From Liolophura sinensis (taxonomy: Eukaryota; Mollusca; Polyplacophora; Chitonida; Chitonidae), in contig NW_027018016.1 of the NCBI RefSeq assembly GCF_032854445.1, positions 1 to 64,000 of the forward strand: 64,000 nucleotides of DNA. The letters run 5' to 3'. Below are positions 1-12,400 of the stretch, piece after piece. Under the pieces are notes generated by a model. It made no database searches, had not been told where the DNA came from, and saw only the letters and a list, made by a program, of their open reading frames with translations. Each line of letters starts with the position of its first letter. Position 1 is the stretch's first letter. Position numbers and translations under genes: made by a program.

Positions 1-166
1 TACATTAAAAACACAAGGTACTTGATATAGTCTGCTGTAAAAAGTACAACTGAACACTGACCCACTTCAGTAAGGTGCCAAAAGATGCGGAATTGGGCCA
101 GGCATCGGCAGCTGTTAAAAAATTGCAAATATCCCTGGTTTCCATGGAGTAAGAGCAGTTGCTACG

Positions 167-174
167 CACGTGAT
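167..174 (-). other. CACGTGAT motif, one per monomer
   Basis: The reverse complement ATCACGTG fits the yeast CDEI consensus RTCACRTG and contains the CACGTG core bound by many basic helix-loop-helix and plant bZIP proteins. It returns at nearly the same place in almost every unit. Exceptions I saw are CACGTAAT near 7,854, 23,769, 29,808 and 48,479. Chance occurrence of such a degenerate 8-mer somewhere in a 549-bp unit is not very low, and binding is unproven. Confidence 0.45.
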
Positions 175-183
175 TATGACATA

Positions 184-193
184 AATGATCATT
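184..193. other. AATGATCATT palindrome, one per monomer
   Basis: A perfect 10-bp palindrome just after the CACGTGAT motif, present in nearly all units. Units with CAATAATCATT (near 55,635, 59,480, 60,580 and 63,325) break it. In six units at 53-63 kb it extends to 14 bp. Function is unknown. Confidence 0.6.
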
Positions 194-451
194 CAATTGT
201 CACTACAGGCAAAAGTATTGGTCGGAGAGCAACGCGGTTTGCACCATTCGATTTGTCATCACAAAATACGTCGGATTAGCCTCTTACCAGCAGCACTGGA
301 ACAATTTTTCCAATTTTGCATTTTTGCCTGGTCTTTTTGTTAATTGAAATCGGCTACACTGTACTCTGTACAATCGCTATTGGTCATTACTATATTCAAC
401 TTTTGACTATAAGTTATGTGCCCTTCGGTAGCCCAGAAGACGTCAAATCTT

Positions 452-464
452 TGGGCTAAGCCCA
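452..464. other. TGGGCT-A-AGCCCA dyad, one per monomer
   Basis: A 13-bp dyad with 6-bp arms and a single central base. Some units keep the arms with another centre (GGGCTCAGCCC, near 2,650, 4,847 and 32,293) and others break one pair (GGGCCAAGCCC, GGGTTAAGCCC, GGGCGAAGCCC). Two smaller dyads lie nearby in the unit: TGTAC-TCT-GTACA at 360-372, whose centre varies (TCT or TAT) while the arms are almost constant, and TCTAC-GT-GTAGA at 522-533. These are described as symmetry only. Confidence 0.55.
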
Positions 465-3400
465 TTTAACTCACCCAGCAATTGCCTTACTTCTAAGTCG
501 AAGACAATCTCAATGTCTTTATCTACGTGTAGAAAAACCACACCATTTGTACATGAAAAACACAAGGTACTTGATACAGTCTGCTGTAAAAAGTACAACT
601 GAACACTGACCCACTTCAGCAAGGTGCCAAAAGATGCGGAATTGAGCCAGGCATCGGCAGCTGTTGACAAATTGCAAATTTCCCTGGTTTCCATGGAGTA
701 AGAGCCGTTGCTGTGCACGTGATTATGGCATCAATGATCATTCAATTGTCGCTACAGCCAAAAGTATTGGTCGGAGAGCAACGCGGATTGCACCATTCCA
801 TTTCTCGTCACAAAATACGTCGGATTAGCCTCTTACTAGTAGCACTGGAAGAGTTTTTCCACTTTTGCATTTTTGCCTGGTCTTTTTGTTAATTGAAACC
901 GGCTACACTGTACTCTGTACAATCGCTATTGGTCATTACTATATTCAACTTTTGACTATAAGTTATGTGCCCTTCGGTAGCCCAGAAGACCTGAAATCTT
1001 TGGGCCAAGCCCATTTAACTCACCCAGCAATTGCCTTACTTCTAAGTGCAAAACAATCTCAATGTCTTTATCTACGTGTAGAAAAACCACACCATTTGTA
1101 CGTGAAAAACACAAGGTACTTGATACAGTCTGCTGTAAAAAGTACAACTGAACACTGACCCACTTCAGTAAGGTGCCAAAAGATGCGGAATTGAGCCAGG
1201 CATCGGCAGCTGTTGAAAAATTGCAAATTTCCCTGGTTTCCATGGAGTAAGAGCCGTTGCTGGGCACGTGATTATGACATAAATGATCATTCAATTGTCA
1301 CTACAGGCAAAAGTATTGGTCGGAGAGCAACGCGGTTTGCACCATTCGATTTGTCGTCACAAAATACGTCGGATTAGCCTCTTACCAGCAGCACTGGAAC
1401 AATTTTTCCAATTTTGCATTTTTGCCTGGTCTTTTTGTTAATTGAAATCGGCTACACTGTACTCTGTACCATCGCGACTGGTCATTACTATATTCAACTT
1501 TTGACTATAAGTTATGCGCCCTTCGGTAGCCCAGAAGACCTGAAGTCTTTGGGCTAAGCCCATTTAACTCACCCAGCAATTGCCTTACTTCTATGTGCAA
1601 GACAATCTCAATGTCTTTATCTACGTGTAGAAAAACCACACCATTTGTACATAAAAAACACAAGATACTTGATACAGTCTGCTGTAAAAAGTACAACTGA
1701 CCACAGACCCACATGAATAAGGTGCCAAAAGATGCGGAATTTAGCCAGGTATCGGCAGCTGTTGAAAAATTGCAAATTTCCCTGGTTTCCATGGAGTAAG
1801 AGCCGTTGCTGTGCACGTGATTATGGCATCAATGATCATTCAATTGTCGCTACAGCCAAAAGTATTGGTCGGAGAGCAACGCGGATTGCACCATTCCATT
1901 TCTCGTCACAAAATACGTCGGATTAGCCTCTTACTAGTAGCACTGGAAGAGTTTTTCCACTTTTGCATTTTTGCCTGGTCTTTTTGTTAATTGAAACCGG
2001 CTACACTGTACTCTGTACCATCGCGACTGGTCATTACTATATTCAACTTTTGACTATAAGTTATGTGCCCTTCGGTAGCCCAGAAGACCTGAAATCTTTG
2101 GGCTAAGCCCATTTAACTCACCCAGCAATTGCCTTACTTCTAAGTGCAAGACAATCTCAATGTCTTTACCTACGTGTAGAAAGACCACACCATTTGTACG
2201 TGAAAAACACAAGGTACTTGATACAGTCTGCTGTAAAAAGTACAACTGAACACTGACCTACTTCAGTAAGGTGCCAAAAGATTCGGAATTGAGCCAGGCA
2301 TCGGCAGCTGTTGACAAATTGCAAATTTCCCTGGTTTCCATGGAGTAAGAGCCGTTGCTGGGCACGTGATTATGACATAAATGATCATTCAATTGTCACT
2401 ACAGGCAAAAGTATTGGTCGGAGAGCAACGCGGTTTGCACCATTCGATTTCTCGTCACAAAATACGTCGGATTAGCCTCTTACTAGTAGCACTGGAACAG
2501 TTTTTCCACTTTTGCATTTTTGCCTGGTCTTTTTGTTAATTGAAACCGGCTACACTGTACTCTGTACAATCGCGACTGGTCATTACTATATTCAACTTTT
2601 GACTATAAGTTATGTGCCCTTCGGTAGCCCAGAAGACGTCAAATCTTTGGGCTCAGCCCATTTAACTCACCCAGCAATTGTCTTACTTCTAAATCCAAGA
2701 CAATCTCAATGTCTTTATCTACGTGTAGAAAAACCAGATTATTTGTACATTAAAAACACAAGGTACTTGATATAGTCTGCTGTAAAAAGTACAACTAAAC
2801 ACTGACCCACATTTATAAGGTGCCAAAAGATGCGGAATTGGGCCAGGCATCGGCAGCTGTTAAAAAATTGCAAATATCCCTGGTTTCCATGGAGTAAGAG
2901 CAGTTGCTACGCACGTGATTATGACATAAATGATCATTCAATTGTCGCTACAGCCAAAAGTATTGGTCGGAGAGCAACGCGGTTTGCACCATTCGATTTC
3001 TCGTCACAAAATACGTCGGATTAGCCTCTTACCAGCAGCACTGGAACAGTTTTTCCACTTTTGCATTTTTGCCTGGTCTTTTTGTTAATTGAAATCGGCT
3101 ACACTGTACTCTGTACAATCGCGACTGGTCATTACTATATTCAACTTTTGACTATAAGTTATGTGCCCTTCGGTAGCCCAAAAGACCTGAAATCTTTGGG
3201 CTAAGCCCATTTAACTCACCCAGCAATTGTCTTACTTCTAAGTCCAAGACAATCTCAATGTCTTTATCTACGTGTAGAAAAACCACACCATTTGTACATA
3301 AAAAACACAAGATACTTGATACAGTCTGCTGTAAAAAGTACAACTGACCACAGACCCACATTTAGAAGGTGCCAAAAGATGCAGAATTGAGCCAGGTATC

Positions 3401-5189
3401 GGCAGCTGTTAAAAAATTGCAAATTTCCCTGGTTTCCATGGAGTAAGAGCCGTTGCTGGGCACGTGATTATGACATAAATGATCATTCAACTGACACTAC
3501 AGCCAAAAGTATTGGTCAGAGAGCAACGCGGTTTGCACCATTCGATTTGTCATCACAAAATACGTCGGATTAGCCTCTTACCAGCAGCTCTGGAACAATT
3601 TTTCCAATTTTGCATTTTTGCCTGGTCTTTTTGTTAATTGAAATCGGCTACACTGTACTATGTACCATCGCTACTGGTCATTACTATATTCAACTTCTGA
3701 CAATAAGTTATGTGCCCTTCGGTAGCCCAGAAGACGTCAAATCTTTGGGCTAAGCCCATTTAACTCACCCAGCAATTGCCTTACTTCTAAGTCGAAGACA
3801 ATCTCAATGTCTTTATCTACGTGTAGAAAAACCACACCATTTGTACATGAAAAACACAAGGTACTTGATACAGTCTGCTGTAAAAAGTACAACTAAACAC
3901 TGACCCACTTCAGTAACGTGCCAAAAGATGCGGAATTGAGCCAGGCATCGGCAGCTGTTGACAAATTGCAAATTTCCCTGGTTTCCATGGAGTAAGAGCC
4001 GTTGCTGTGCACGTGATTATGGCATCAATGATCATTCAATTGTCGCTACAGCCAAAAGTATTGGTCGGAGAGCAACGCGGATTGCACCATTCCATTTCTC
4101 GTCACAAAATACGTCGGATTAGCCTCTTACTAGTAGCACTGGAAGAGTTTTTCCACTTTTGCATTTTTGCCTGGTCTTTTTGTTAATTGAAATCGGCTAC
4201 ACTGTACTCTGTACAATCGCGACTGGTCATTACTATATTCAACTTTTGACTATAAGTTATGTGCCCTTCGGTAGCCCAGAAGACCTGAAATCTTTGGGCC
4301 AAGCCCATTTAACTCACCCAGCAATTGCCTTACTTCTAAGTGCAAGACAATCTCAATGTCTTTATCTACGTGTAGAAAAACCACACCATTTGTACGTGAA
4401 AAACACAAGGTACTTGATACAGTCTGCTGTAAAAAGTACAACTGAACACTGACCCACTTCAGTAAGGTGCCAAAAGATGCGGAATTGAGCCAGGCATCGG
4501 CAGCTGTTGAAAAATTGCAAATTTCCCTGGTTTCCATGGAGTAAGAGCCGTTGCTGGGCACGTGATTATGACATAAATGATCATTCAATTGTCACTACAG
4601 GCAAAAGTATTGGTCGGAGAGCAACGCGGTTTGCACCATTCGATTTGTCGTCACAAAATACGTCGGATTAGCCTCTTACCAGCAGCACTGGAACAATTTT
4701 TCCAATTTTGCATTTTTGCCTGGTCTTTTTGTTAATTGAAATCGGCTACACTGTACTCTGTACCATCGGGACTGGTCATTACTATATTCAACTTTTGACT
4801 ATAAGTTATGTGCCCTTCGGTAGCTCAGAAGAGCTGAAATCTTTGGGCTCAGCCCATTTAACTCACCCAGCAATTGCCTTACTTCTAAGTCCAAGACAAT
4901 CTCAATGTCTTTATCTACGTGTAGAAAAACCAGACCATTTGCACATAAAAAACACAAGGTACTTGATACAGTCTGCTGTAAAAAGTACAACTAAACACTG
5001 ACCCACATTTATAAGGTGCCAAAAGATGCGGAATTGGGCCAGGCATCGGCAGCTGTTAAAAAATTGCTAATATCCCTGGTTTCCATGGAGTAAGAGCCGT
5101 TGCTGAGCACGTGATTATGACATCAATGATCATTCAATTGTCACTACAGGCAAAAGTATTGGTCGGAGAGCAACGCGGTTTGCACCATT

Positions 5190-8100
5190 CGATTTCTCGT
5201 CACAAAATACGTCGGATTAGCCTCTTACCAGCAGCACTGGAACAGTTTTTCCACTTTTGCATTTTTGCTTGGTCTTTTTGTTAATTGAAATCGGCTACAC
5301 TGTACTCTGTACAATCGCGACTGGTCATTACTATATTCAACTTTTGACTACAAGTTATGTGCCCTTCGGTAGCCCAGAAGACCTGAAATCTTTGGGCTCA
5401 ACCCATTTAACTCACCCAGCAATTGCCTTACTTCTAAGTGCAAGACAATCTCAATGTCTTTATCTACGTGTAGAAAAACCACACCATTTGTACGTGAAAA
5501 ACACAAGGTACTTGATACAGTCTGCTGTAAAAAGTACAACTGAACACTGACCTACTTCAGTAAGGTGCCAAAAGATTCGGAATTGAGCCAGGCATCGGCA
5601 GCTGTTGAAAAATTGCAAATATCCCTGGTTTCCATGGAGTAAGAGCCGTTGCTGGGCACGTGATTATGACATAAATGATCATTCAATTGTCACTACAGCC
5701 AAAAGTATTAGTCGGAGAGCAACGCGGATTGCACCATTCGATTTCTCGTCACAAAATACGTCGGATTAGCCTCTTACCAGCAGCAACTGAAACAGTTTTT
5801 CCACTTTTGCATTTTTACATGGTCTTTTTGTTAATTGAAATCGGCTACACTGTACTCTGTACAATCGCGACTGGTCATTACTATATTCAACTTTTGACTA
5901 TAAGTTATGTGCCCTTCGGTAGCCCAGAAGACGTCAAATCTTTGGGCTAAGCCCATTTAACTCACCCAGCAATTGCCTTACTTCTAAGTCGAAGACAATC
6001 TCAATGTCTTTATCTACGTGTAGAAAAACCACACCATTTGTACATGAAAAACACAAGGTACTTCATACAGTCTGCTGTAAAAAGTACAACTGAACACTGA
6101 CCCACTTCAGTAAGGTGCCAAAAGATTCGGAATTGAGCCAGGCATCGGCAGCTGTTGAAAAATTGCAAATTTCCCTGGTTTCCATGGATTAAGAGCCGTT
6201 GCTGTGCACGTGATTTTGGCATCAATGATCATTCATTTGTCGCTACAGCCAAAAGTATTGGTCGGAGAGCAACGCAGATTGCACCATTCCATTTCTCGTC
6301 ACAAAATACGTCGGATTAGCCTCTTACTAGTAGCACTGGAAGAGTTTTTCCACTTTTGCATTTTTGCCTGGTCTTTTTGTTAATTGAAACCGGCTACACT
6401 GTACTCTGTACAATCGCTATTGGTCATTACTATATTCAACTTCTGACTATAAGTTATGTGCCCTTCGGTAGCCCAGAAGACCTGAAATCTTTGGGCTAAG
6501 CCCATTTAACTCACCCAGCAATTGCCTTACTTCTATGTGCAAGACAATCTCAATGTCTTTATCTACGTGTAGAAAAACCACACCATTTGTACATGAAAAA
6601 CACAAGGTACTTGATACAGTCTGCTGTAAAAAGTACAACTGAACACTGACCCACTTCAGTAAAGTGCCAAAAGATGCGGAATTGAGCCAGGCATCGGCAG
6701 CTGTTGAAAAATTGCAAATTTCCCTGGTTTCCATGGAGTAAGAGCCGTTGCTGGGCACGTGATTATGACATAAATGATCATTCAATTGTCACTACAGCCA
6801 AAAGTATTGGTTGGAGAGCAACGCGGTTTGCACCATTCGATTTGTCGTCACAAAATACGTCGGATTAGCCTCTTACCAGCAGCACTGGAACAGTTTTTCC
6901 ACTTTTGCATTTTTGCTTGGTCTTTTAGTTAATTGAAATCGGCTACACTGTACTCTGTACAATCGCGACTGGTCATTACTATATTCAACTTTTGACTATA
7001 AGTTATGTGCCCTTCGGTAGCCCAGAAGACGTCAAATCTTTGGGCTAAGCCCATTTAACTCACCCAGCAATTGTCTTACTTCTAAATCCAAGACAATCTC
7101 AATGTCTTTATCTACGTGTAGAAAAACCACACCATTTGTACATGAAAAACACAAGGTACTTGATACAGTCTGCTGTAAAAAGTACAACTAAACACTGACC
7201 CACGTTTATAAGGTGCCAAAAGATGCGGAATTGGGCCAGGCATCGGCAGCTGTTAAAAAATTGCAAATTTCCCTGGTTTCCATGGAGTAAGAGCCGTTGC
7301 TACGCACGTGATTATGACATAAATGATCATTCAATTGTCGCTAAAGCCAAAAGTATTGGTCGGAGAGCAACGCGGTTTGCACCATTCGATTTCTCGTCAC
7401 AAAATACGTCGGATTAGCCTCTTACCAGCAGCACTGGAACAGTTTTTCCACTTTTGCATTTTTGCTTGGTCTTTTAGTTAATTGAAATCGGCTACACTGT
7501 ACTCTGTACAATCGCGACTGGTCATTACTATATTCAACTTTTGACTATAAGTTATGTGCCCTTCGGTAGCCCAGAAGACCTGAAATCTTTGGGCTAAGCC
7601 CATTTAACTCACCCAGCAATTGCCTTACTTCTAAGTGCAAGACAATCTCAATGTCTTTACCTACGTGTAGAAAAACCACACCATTTGTACGTGAAAAACA
7701 CAAGGTACTTGATACAGTCTGCTGTAAAAAGTACAACTGAACACTGACCTACTTCAGTAAGGTGCCAAAAGATTCGGAATTGAGCCAGGCATCGGCAGCT
7801 GTTGACAAATTGCAAATTTCCCTGGTTTCCATGGAGTAAGAGCCGTTGCTGGGCACGTAATTATGACATAAATGATCATTCAATTGTCACTACAGCCAAA
7901 AGTATTGGTCGGAGAGCAACGCGGTTTGCACCATTCGATTTGTCGGCACAAAATACGTCGGATTAGCCTCTTACTAGTAGCACTGGAACAGTTTTTCCAG
8001 TTTTGCATTTTTGCCTGGTCTTTTTGTTAATTGAAACCGGCTACACTGTACTCTGTACAATCGCGACTGGTCATTACTATATTCAACTTTTGACTATAAG

Positions 8101-8900
8101 TTATGTGCCCTTCGGTAGCCCAGAAGACGTCAAATCTTTGGGCTAAGCCCATTTAACTCACCCAGCAATTGTCTTACTTCCAAATCCAAGACAATCTCAA
8201 TGTCTTTATCTACGTGTAGAAAAACCAGATTATTTGTACATTAAAAACACAAGGTACTTGATACAGTCTGCTGTAAAAAGTACAACTAAACACTGACCCA
8301 CATTTATAAGGTGCCAAAAGATGCGGAATTGGGCCAGGCATCGGCAGCTGTTAAAAAATTGCAAATATCCCTGGTTTCCATGGAGTAAGAGCCGTTGCTA
8401 CGCACGTGATTATGACATAAATGATCATTCAATTGCCGCTACAGCCAAAAGTATTGGTCGGAGAGCAACGCGGTTTGCACCATTCCATTTCTCGTCACAA
8501 AATACGTCGGATTAGCCTCTTACCAGCAGCACTGGAACAGTTTTTCCACTTTTGCATTTTTGCCTGGTCTTTTTGTTAATTGAAATCGGCTACACTGTAC
8601 TCTGTACAATCGCGACTGGTCATTACTATATTCAACTTTTGACTATAAGTTATGTGCCCTTCGGTAGCCCAAAAGACCTGAAATCTTTGGGCTAAGCCCA
8701 TTTAACTCACCCAGCAATTGCCTTACTTCTAAGTGCAAGATAATCTCAATGTCTTTATCTACGTGTAGAAAAACCACACCATTTGTACATGAATACCACA
8801 AGGTACTTGATACAGTCTGTTGTAAAAAGTACAACTAAACACTGACCCACTTCAGTAAGGTGCCAACAGATGCGGAATTGAGCCAGGCATCGGCAGCTGT
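5190..8900 (+). repeat. Recurrent block P, copy 1 (about 3.7 kb)
   Basis: A run of nearly seven monomers with a fixed order of rare variants: CAGCAACTGAAACAG with TTTTTACATGG (about 5,785-5,820), two GATTCGG units in a row (about 5,575 and 6,125), CCATGGATTAAGAG with CGTGATTTTGGC (about 6,182-6,215), GTAAAGTGCC with ATTGGTTGG (about 6,660-6,812), CTTTTAGTTAATTG (about 6,923), CTTTACCTACG (about 7,657), AATTGCCGC (about 8,433) and ATGAATACCACAAGG (about 8,789). The same order returns in four other places, so this behaves as a higher-order unit. Limits are approximate. Confidence 0.75.
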
Positions 8901-9437
8901 TGAAAAATTGCAAATTTCCCTGGTTTCCATGGAGTAAGAGCCGTTGCTGGGCACGTGATTATGACATCAATGATCATTCAATTGTCACTACAGGCAAAAG
9001 TATTGGTCGGAGAGCAACGCGGTTTGCACCATTCGATTTGTCGTCACAAAATACGTCGGATTAGCCTCTTACCAGCAGCACTGGAACAATTTTTCCAATT
9101 TTCCATTTTTGCCTGGTCTTTTTGTTAATTGAAATCGGCTACACTGTACTCTGTACCATCGCGACTGGTCATTACTATATTCAACTTTTGACTATAAGTT
9201 ATGCGCCCTTCGGTAGCCCAGAAGACCTGAAATCTTTGGGCTAAGCCCATTTAACTCACCCAGCAATTGCCTTACTTCTATGTGCAAGACAATCTCAATG
9301 TCTTTATCTACGTGTAGAAAAACCACACCATTTGTACATAAAAAACACAAGATACTTGATACAGTCTGCTGTAAAAAGTACAACTGACCACAGACCCACA
9401 TGAATAAGGTGCCAAAAGATGCGGAATTTAGCCAGGT

Positions 9438-12400
9438 ATCGGCAGCTGTTGAAAAATTGCAAATTTCCCTGGTTTCCATGGAGTAAGAGCCGTTGCTGTG
9501 CACGTGATTATGGCATCAATGATCATTCAATTGTCGCTACAGCCAAAAGTATTGGTCGGAGAGCAACGCGGATTGCACCATTCCATTTCTCGTCACAAAA
9601 TACGTCGGATTAGCCTCTTACTAGTAGCACTGGAAGAGTTTTTCCACTTTTGCATTTTTGCCTGGTCTTTTTGTTAATTGAAATCGGCTACACTGTACTC
9701 TGTACAATCGCTATTGGTCATTACTATATTCAACTTTTGACTATAAGTTATGTGCCCTTCGGTAGCCCAGAAGACCTGAAATCTTTGGGCCAAGCCCATT
9801 TAACTCACCCAGCAATTGCCTTACTTCTAAGTGCAAGACAATCTCAATGTCTTTATCTACGTGTAGAAAAACCACACCATTTGTACGTGAAAAACACAAG
9901 GTACTTGATACAGTCTGCTGTAAAAAGTACAACTGAACACTGACCCACTTCAGTAAGGTGCCAAAAGATGCGGAATTGAGCCAGGCATCGGCAGCTGTTG
10001 AAAAATTGCAAATTTCCCTGGTTTCCATGGAGTAAGAGCCGTTGCTGGGCACGTGATTATGACATAAATGATCATTCAATTGTCACTACAGGCAAAAGTA
10101 TTGGTCGGAGAGCAACGCGGTTTGCACCATTCGATTTCTCGTCACAAAATACGTCGGATTAGCCTCTTACCAGCAGCACTGGAACAATTTTTCCAATTTT
10201 GCATTTTTGCCTGGTCTTTTTGTTAATTGAAATCGGCTACACTGTACTCTGTACCATCGCGACTGGTCATTACTATATTCAACTTTTGACTATAAGTTAT
10301 GTGCCCTTCGGTAGCCCAGAAGACCTGAAATCTTTGGGCTAAGCCCATTTAACTCACCCAGCAATTGCCTTACTTCTATGTGCAAGACAATCTCAATGTC
10401 TTTATCTACGTGTAGAAAAACCACACCATTTGTACGTGAAAAACACAAGGTACTTGATACAGTCTGCTGTAAAAAGTACAACTGAACACTGACCCACTTC
10501 AGTAAAGTGCCAAAAGATGCGGAATTGAGCCAGGCATCGGCAGCTGTTGAAAAATTGCAAATTTCCCTGGTTTCCATGGAGTAAGAGCCGTTGCTGGGCA
10601 CGTGATTATGACATAAATGATCATTCAATTGTCACTACAGGCAAAAGTATTGGTCGGAGAGCAACGCGGTTTGCACCATTCCATTTCTCGTCACAAAATA
10701 CGTCGGATTAGCCTCTTACCAGCAGCACTGGAACAATTTTTCCAATTTTGCATTTTTGCCTGGTCTTTTTGTTAATTGAAATCGGCTACACTGTACTCTG
10801 TACCATCGCGACTGGTCATTACTATATTCAACTTTTGACTATAAGTTATGTGCCCTTCGGTAGCCCAGAAGACCTGAAATCTTTGGGCTAAGCCCATTTA
10901 ACTCACCCAGCAATTGCCTTACTTCTAAGTGCAAGACAATCTCAATGTCTTTATCTACGTGTAGAAAAACCAGACCATTTGTACTTGAAAAACACAAGGT
11001 ACTTGATACAGTCTGCTGTAAAAAGAACAACTAAACACTGACCCACTTCAGTAAGGTGCCAAAAGATGCGGAATTGAGCCAGGCATCGGCAGCTGTTGAA
11101 AAATTGCAAATTTCCCTGGTTTCCATGGAGTAAGAGCCGTTGCTGTGCACGTGATTATGGCATCAATGATCATTCAATTGTCGCTACAGCCAAAAGTATT
11201 GGTCGGAGAGCAACGCGGATTGCACCATTCCATTTCTCGTCACAAAATACGTCGGATTAGCCTCTTACTAGTAGCACTGGAAGAGTTTTTCCACTTTTGC
11301 ATTTTGCCTGGTCTTTTTGTTAATTGAAACCGGCTACACTGTACTCTGTACAATCGCTATTGGTCATTACTATATTCAACTTTTGACTATAAGTTATGTG
11401 CCCTTCGGTAGCCCAGAAGACCTGAAATCTTTGGGCCAAGCCCATTTAACTCACCCAGCAATTGCCTTACTTCTAAGTGCAAGACAATCTCAATGTCTTT
11501 ATCTACGTGTAGAAAAACCACACCATTTGTACGCGAAAAACACAAGATACTTGATACAGTCTGCTGTAAAAAGTACAACTGAACACTGACCCACTTCAGT
11601 AAGGTGCCAAAAGATGCGGAATTGAGCCAGGCATCGGCAGCTGTTGAAAAATTGCAAATTTCCCTGGTTTCCATGGAGTAAGAGCCGTTGCTGGGCACGT
11701 GATTATGACATAAATGATCATTCAATTGTCACTACAGGCAAAAGTATTGGTCGGAGAGCAACGCGGTTTGCACCATTCCATTTCTCGTCACAAAATACGT
11801 CGGATTAGCCTCTTACCAGCAGCACTGGAACAATTTTTCCAATTTTGCATTTTTGCCTGGTCTTTTTGTTAATTGAAATCGGCTACACTGTACTCTGTAC
11901 CATCGCGACTGGTCATTACTATATTCAACTTTTGACTATAAGTTATGCGCCCTTCGGTAGCCCAGAAGACCTGAAATCTTTGGGCTAAGCCCATTTAACT
12001 CACCCAGCAATTGCCTTACTTCTATGTGCAAGACAATCTCAATGTCTTTATCTACGTGTAGAAAAACCACACCATTTGTACATGAAAAACACAAGGTACT
12101 TGATACAGTCTGCTGTAAAAAGTACAACTGAACACTGACCCACTTCAGTAAGGTGCCAAAAGATGCGGAATTGAGCCAGGCATCGGCAGCTGTTGAAAAA
12201 TTGCAAATTTCCCTGGTTTCCATGGAGTAAGAGCCGTTGCTGGGCACGTGATTATGACATAAATGATCATTCAATTGTCACTACAGGCAAAAGTATTGGT
12301 CGGAGAGCAACACGGTTTGCACCATTTGATTTCTCGTCACAAAATACGTCGGATTAGCCTCTTAACTGCAGCACTGGAACAGTTTTTCCACTTTTGCATT

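Larger units (their letters stand above)
84..632 (+). repeat. Representative satellite monomer with its landmarks
   Basis: One complete unit, taken from one GATGCGG landmark to the next; the phase is arbitrary. Landmarks in order: CCATGG at about 142-147; CACGTGAT at 167-174; the perfect palindrome AATGATCATT at 184-193; TGTAC-TCT-GTACA at 360-372; TGGGCT-A-AGCCCA at 452-464; TCTAC-GT-GTAGA at 522-533. Between them lie short A and T runs but no long AT-rich block. By eye the consensus carries about 16 CpG dinucleotides. The unit length is a multiple of three (183 codons), so reading frames stay in phase across units. CCATGG and TGATCA each occur about once per unit, so the array should cut into a 549-bp ladder with enzymes for these sites. 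I could not demonstrate an internal sub-repeat. Confidence 0.93.
1..10640 (+). repeat. Large duplicated segment, copy A
   Basis: This segment matches 15,373-26,555 with the same order of monomer variants. The offset is 15,372 (28 x 549) at the left end and 15,915 from about 6 kb onward, because copy A has one monomer fewer (joined near 3,190-3,229) and copy B carries indels. The match stops at 10,641, where CTACAGG faces CTACAGC at 26,556 and further differences follow. Its left end lies outside the window. Apart from the indel-rich stretch of copy B I saw only scattered substitutions, for example TGCTGAGCAC at about 5,101 against TGCTGGGCAC, and TCTATGTGC at about 10,379 against TCTAAGTGC. 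Confidence 0.88.

Noticed and set aside
225-260. RNA polymerase III B-box-like sequence (CATTCGATTT)
   Set aside because: It lacks the initial G and the final C of the GWTCRANNC core, and there is no matching A box or clear T-run terminator arrangement.
84-632. Internal structure of three 183-bp sub-repeats (549 = 3 x 183)
   Set aside because: TTGCAAATTTCCCTGG and TTGCATTTTTGCCTGG are weakly alike but lie about 193 bases apart, and no third copy or extended similarity could be seen by eye. A self dot plot of the consensus would settle it.
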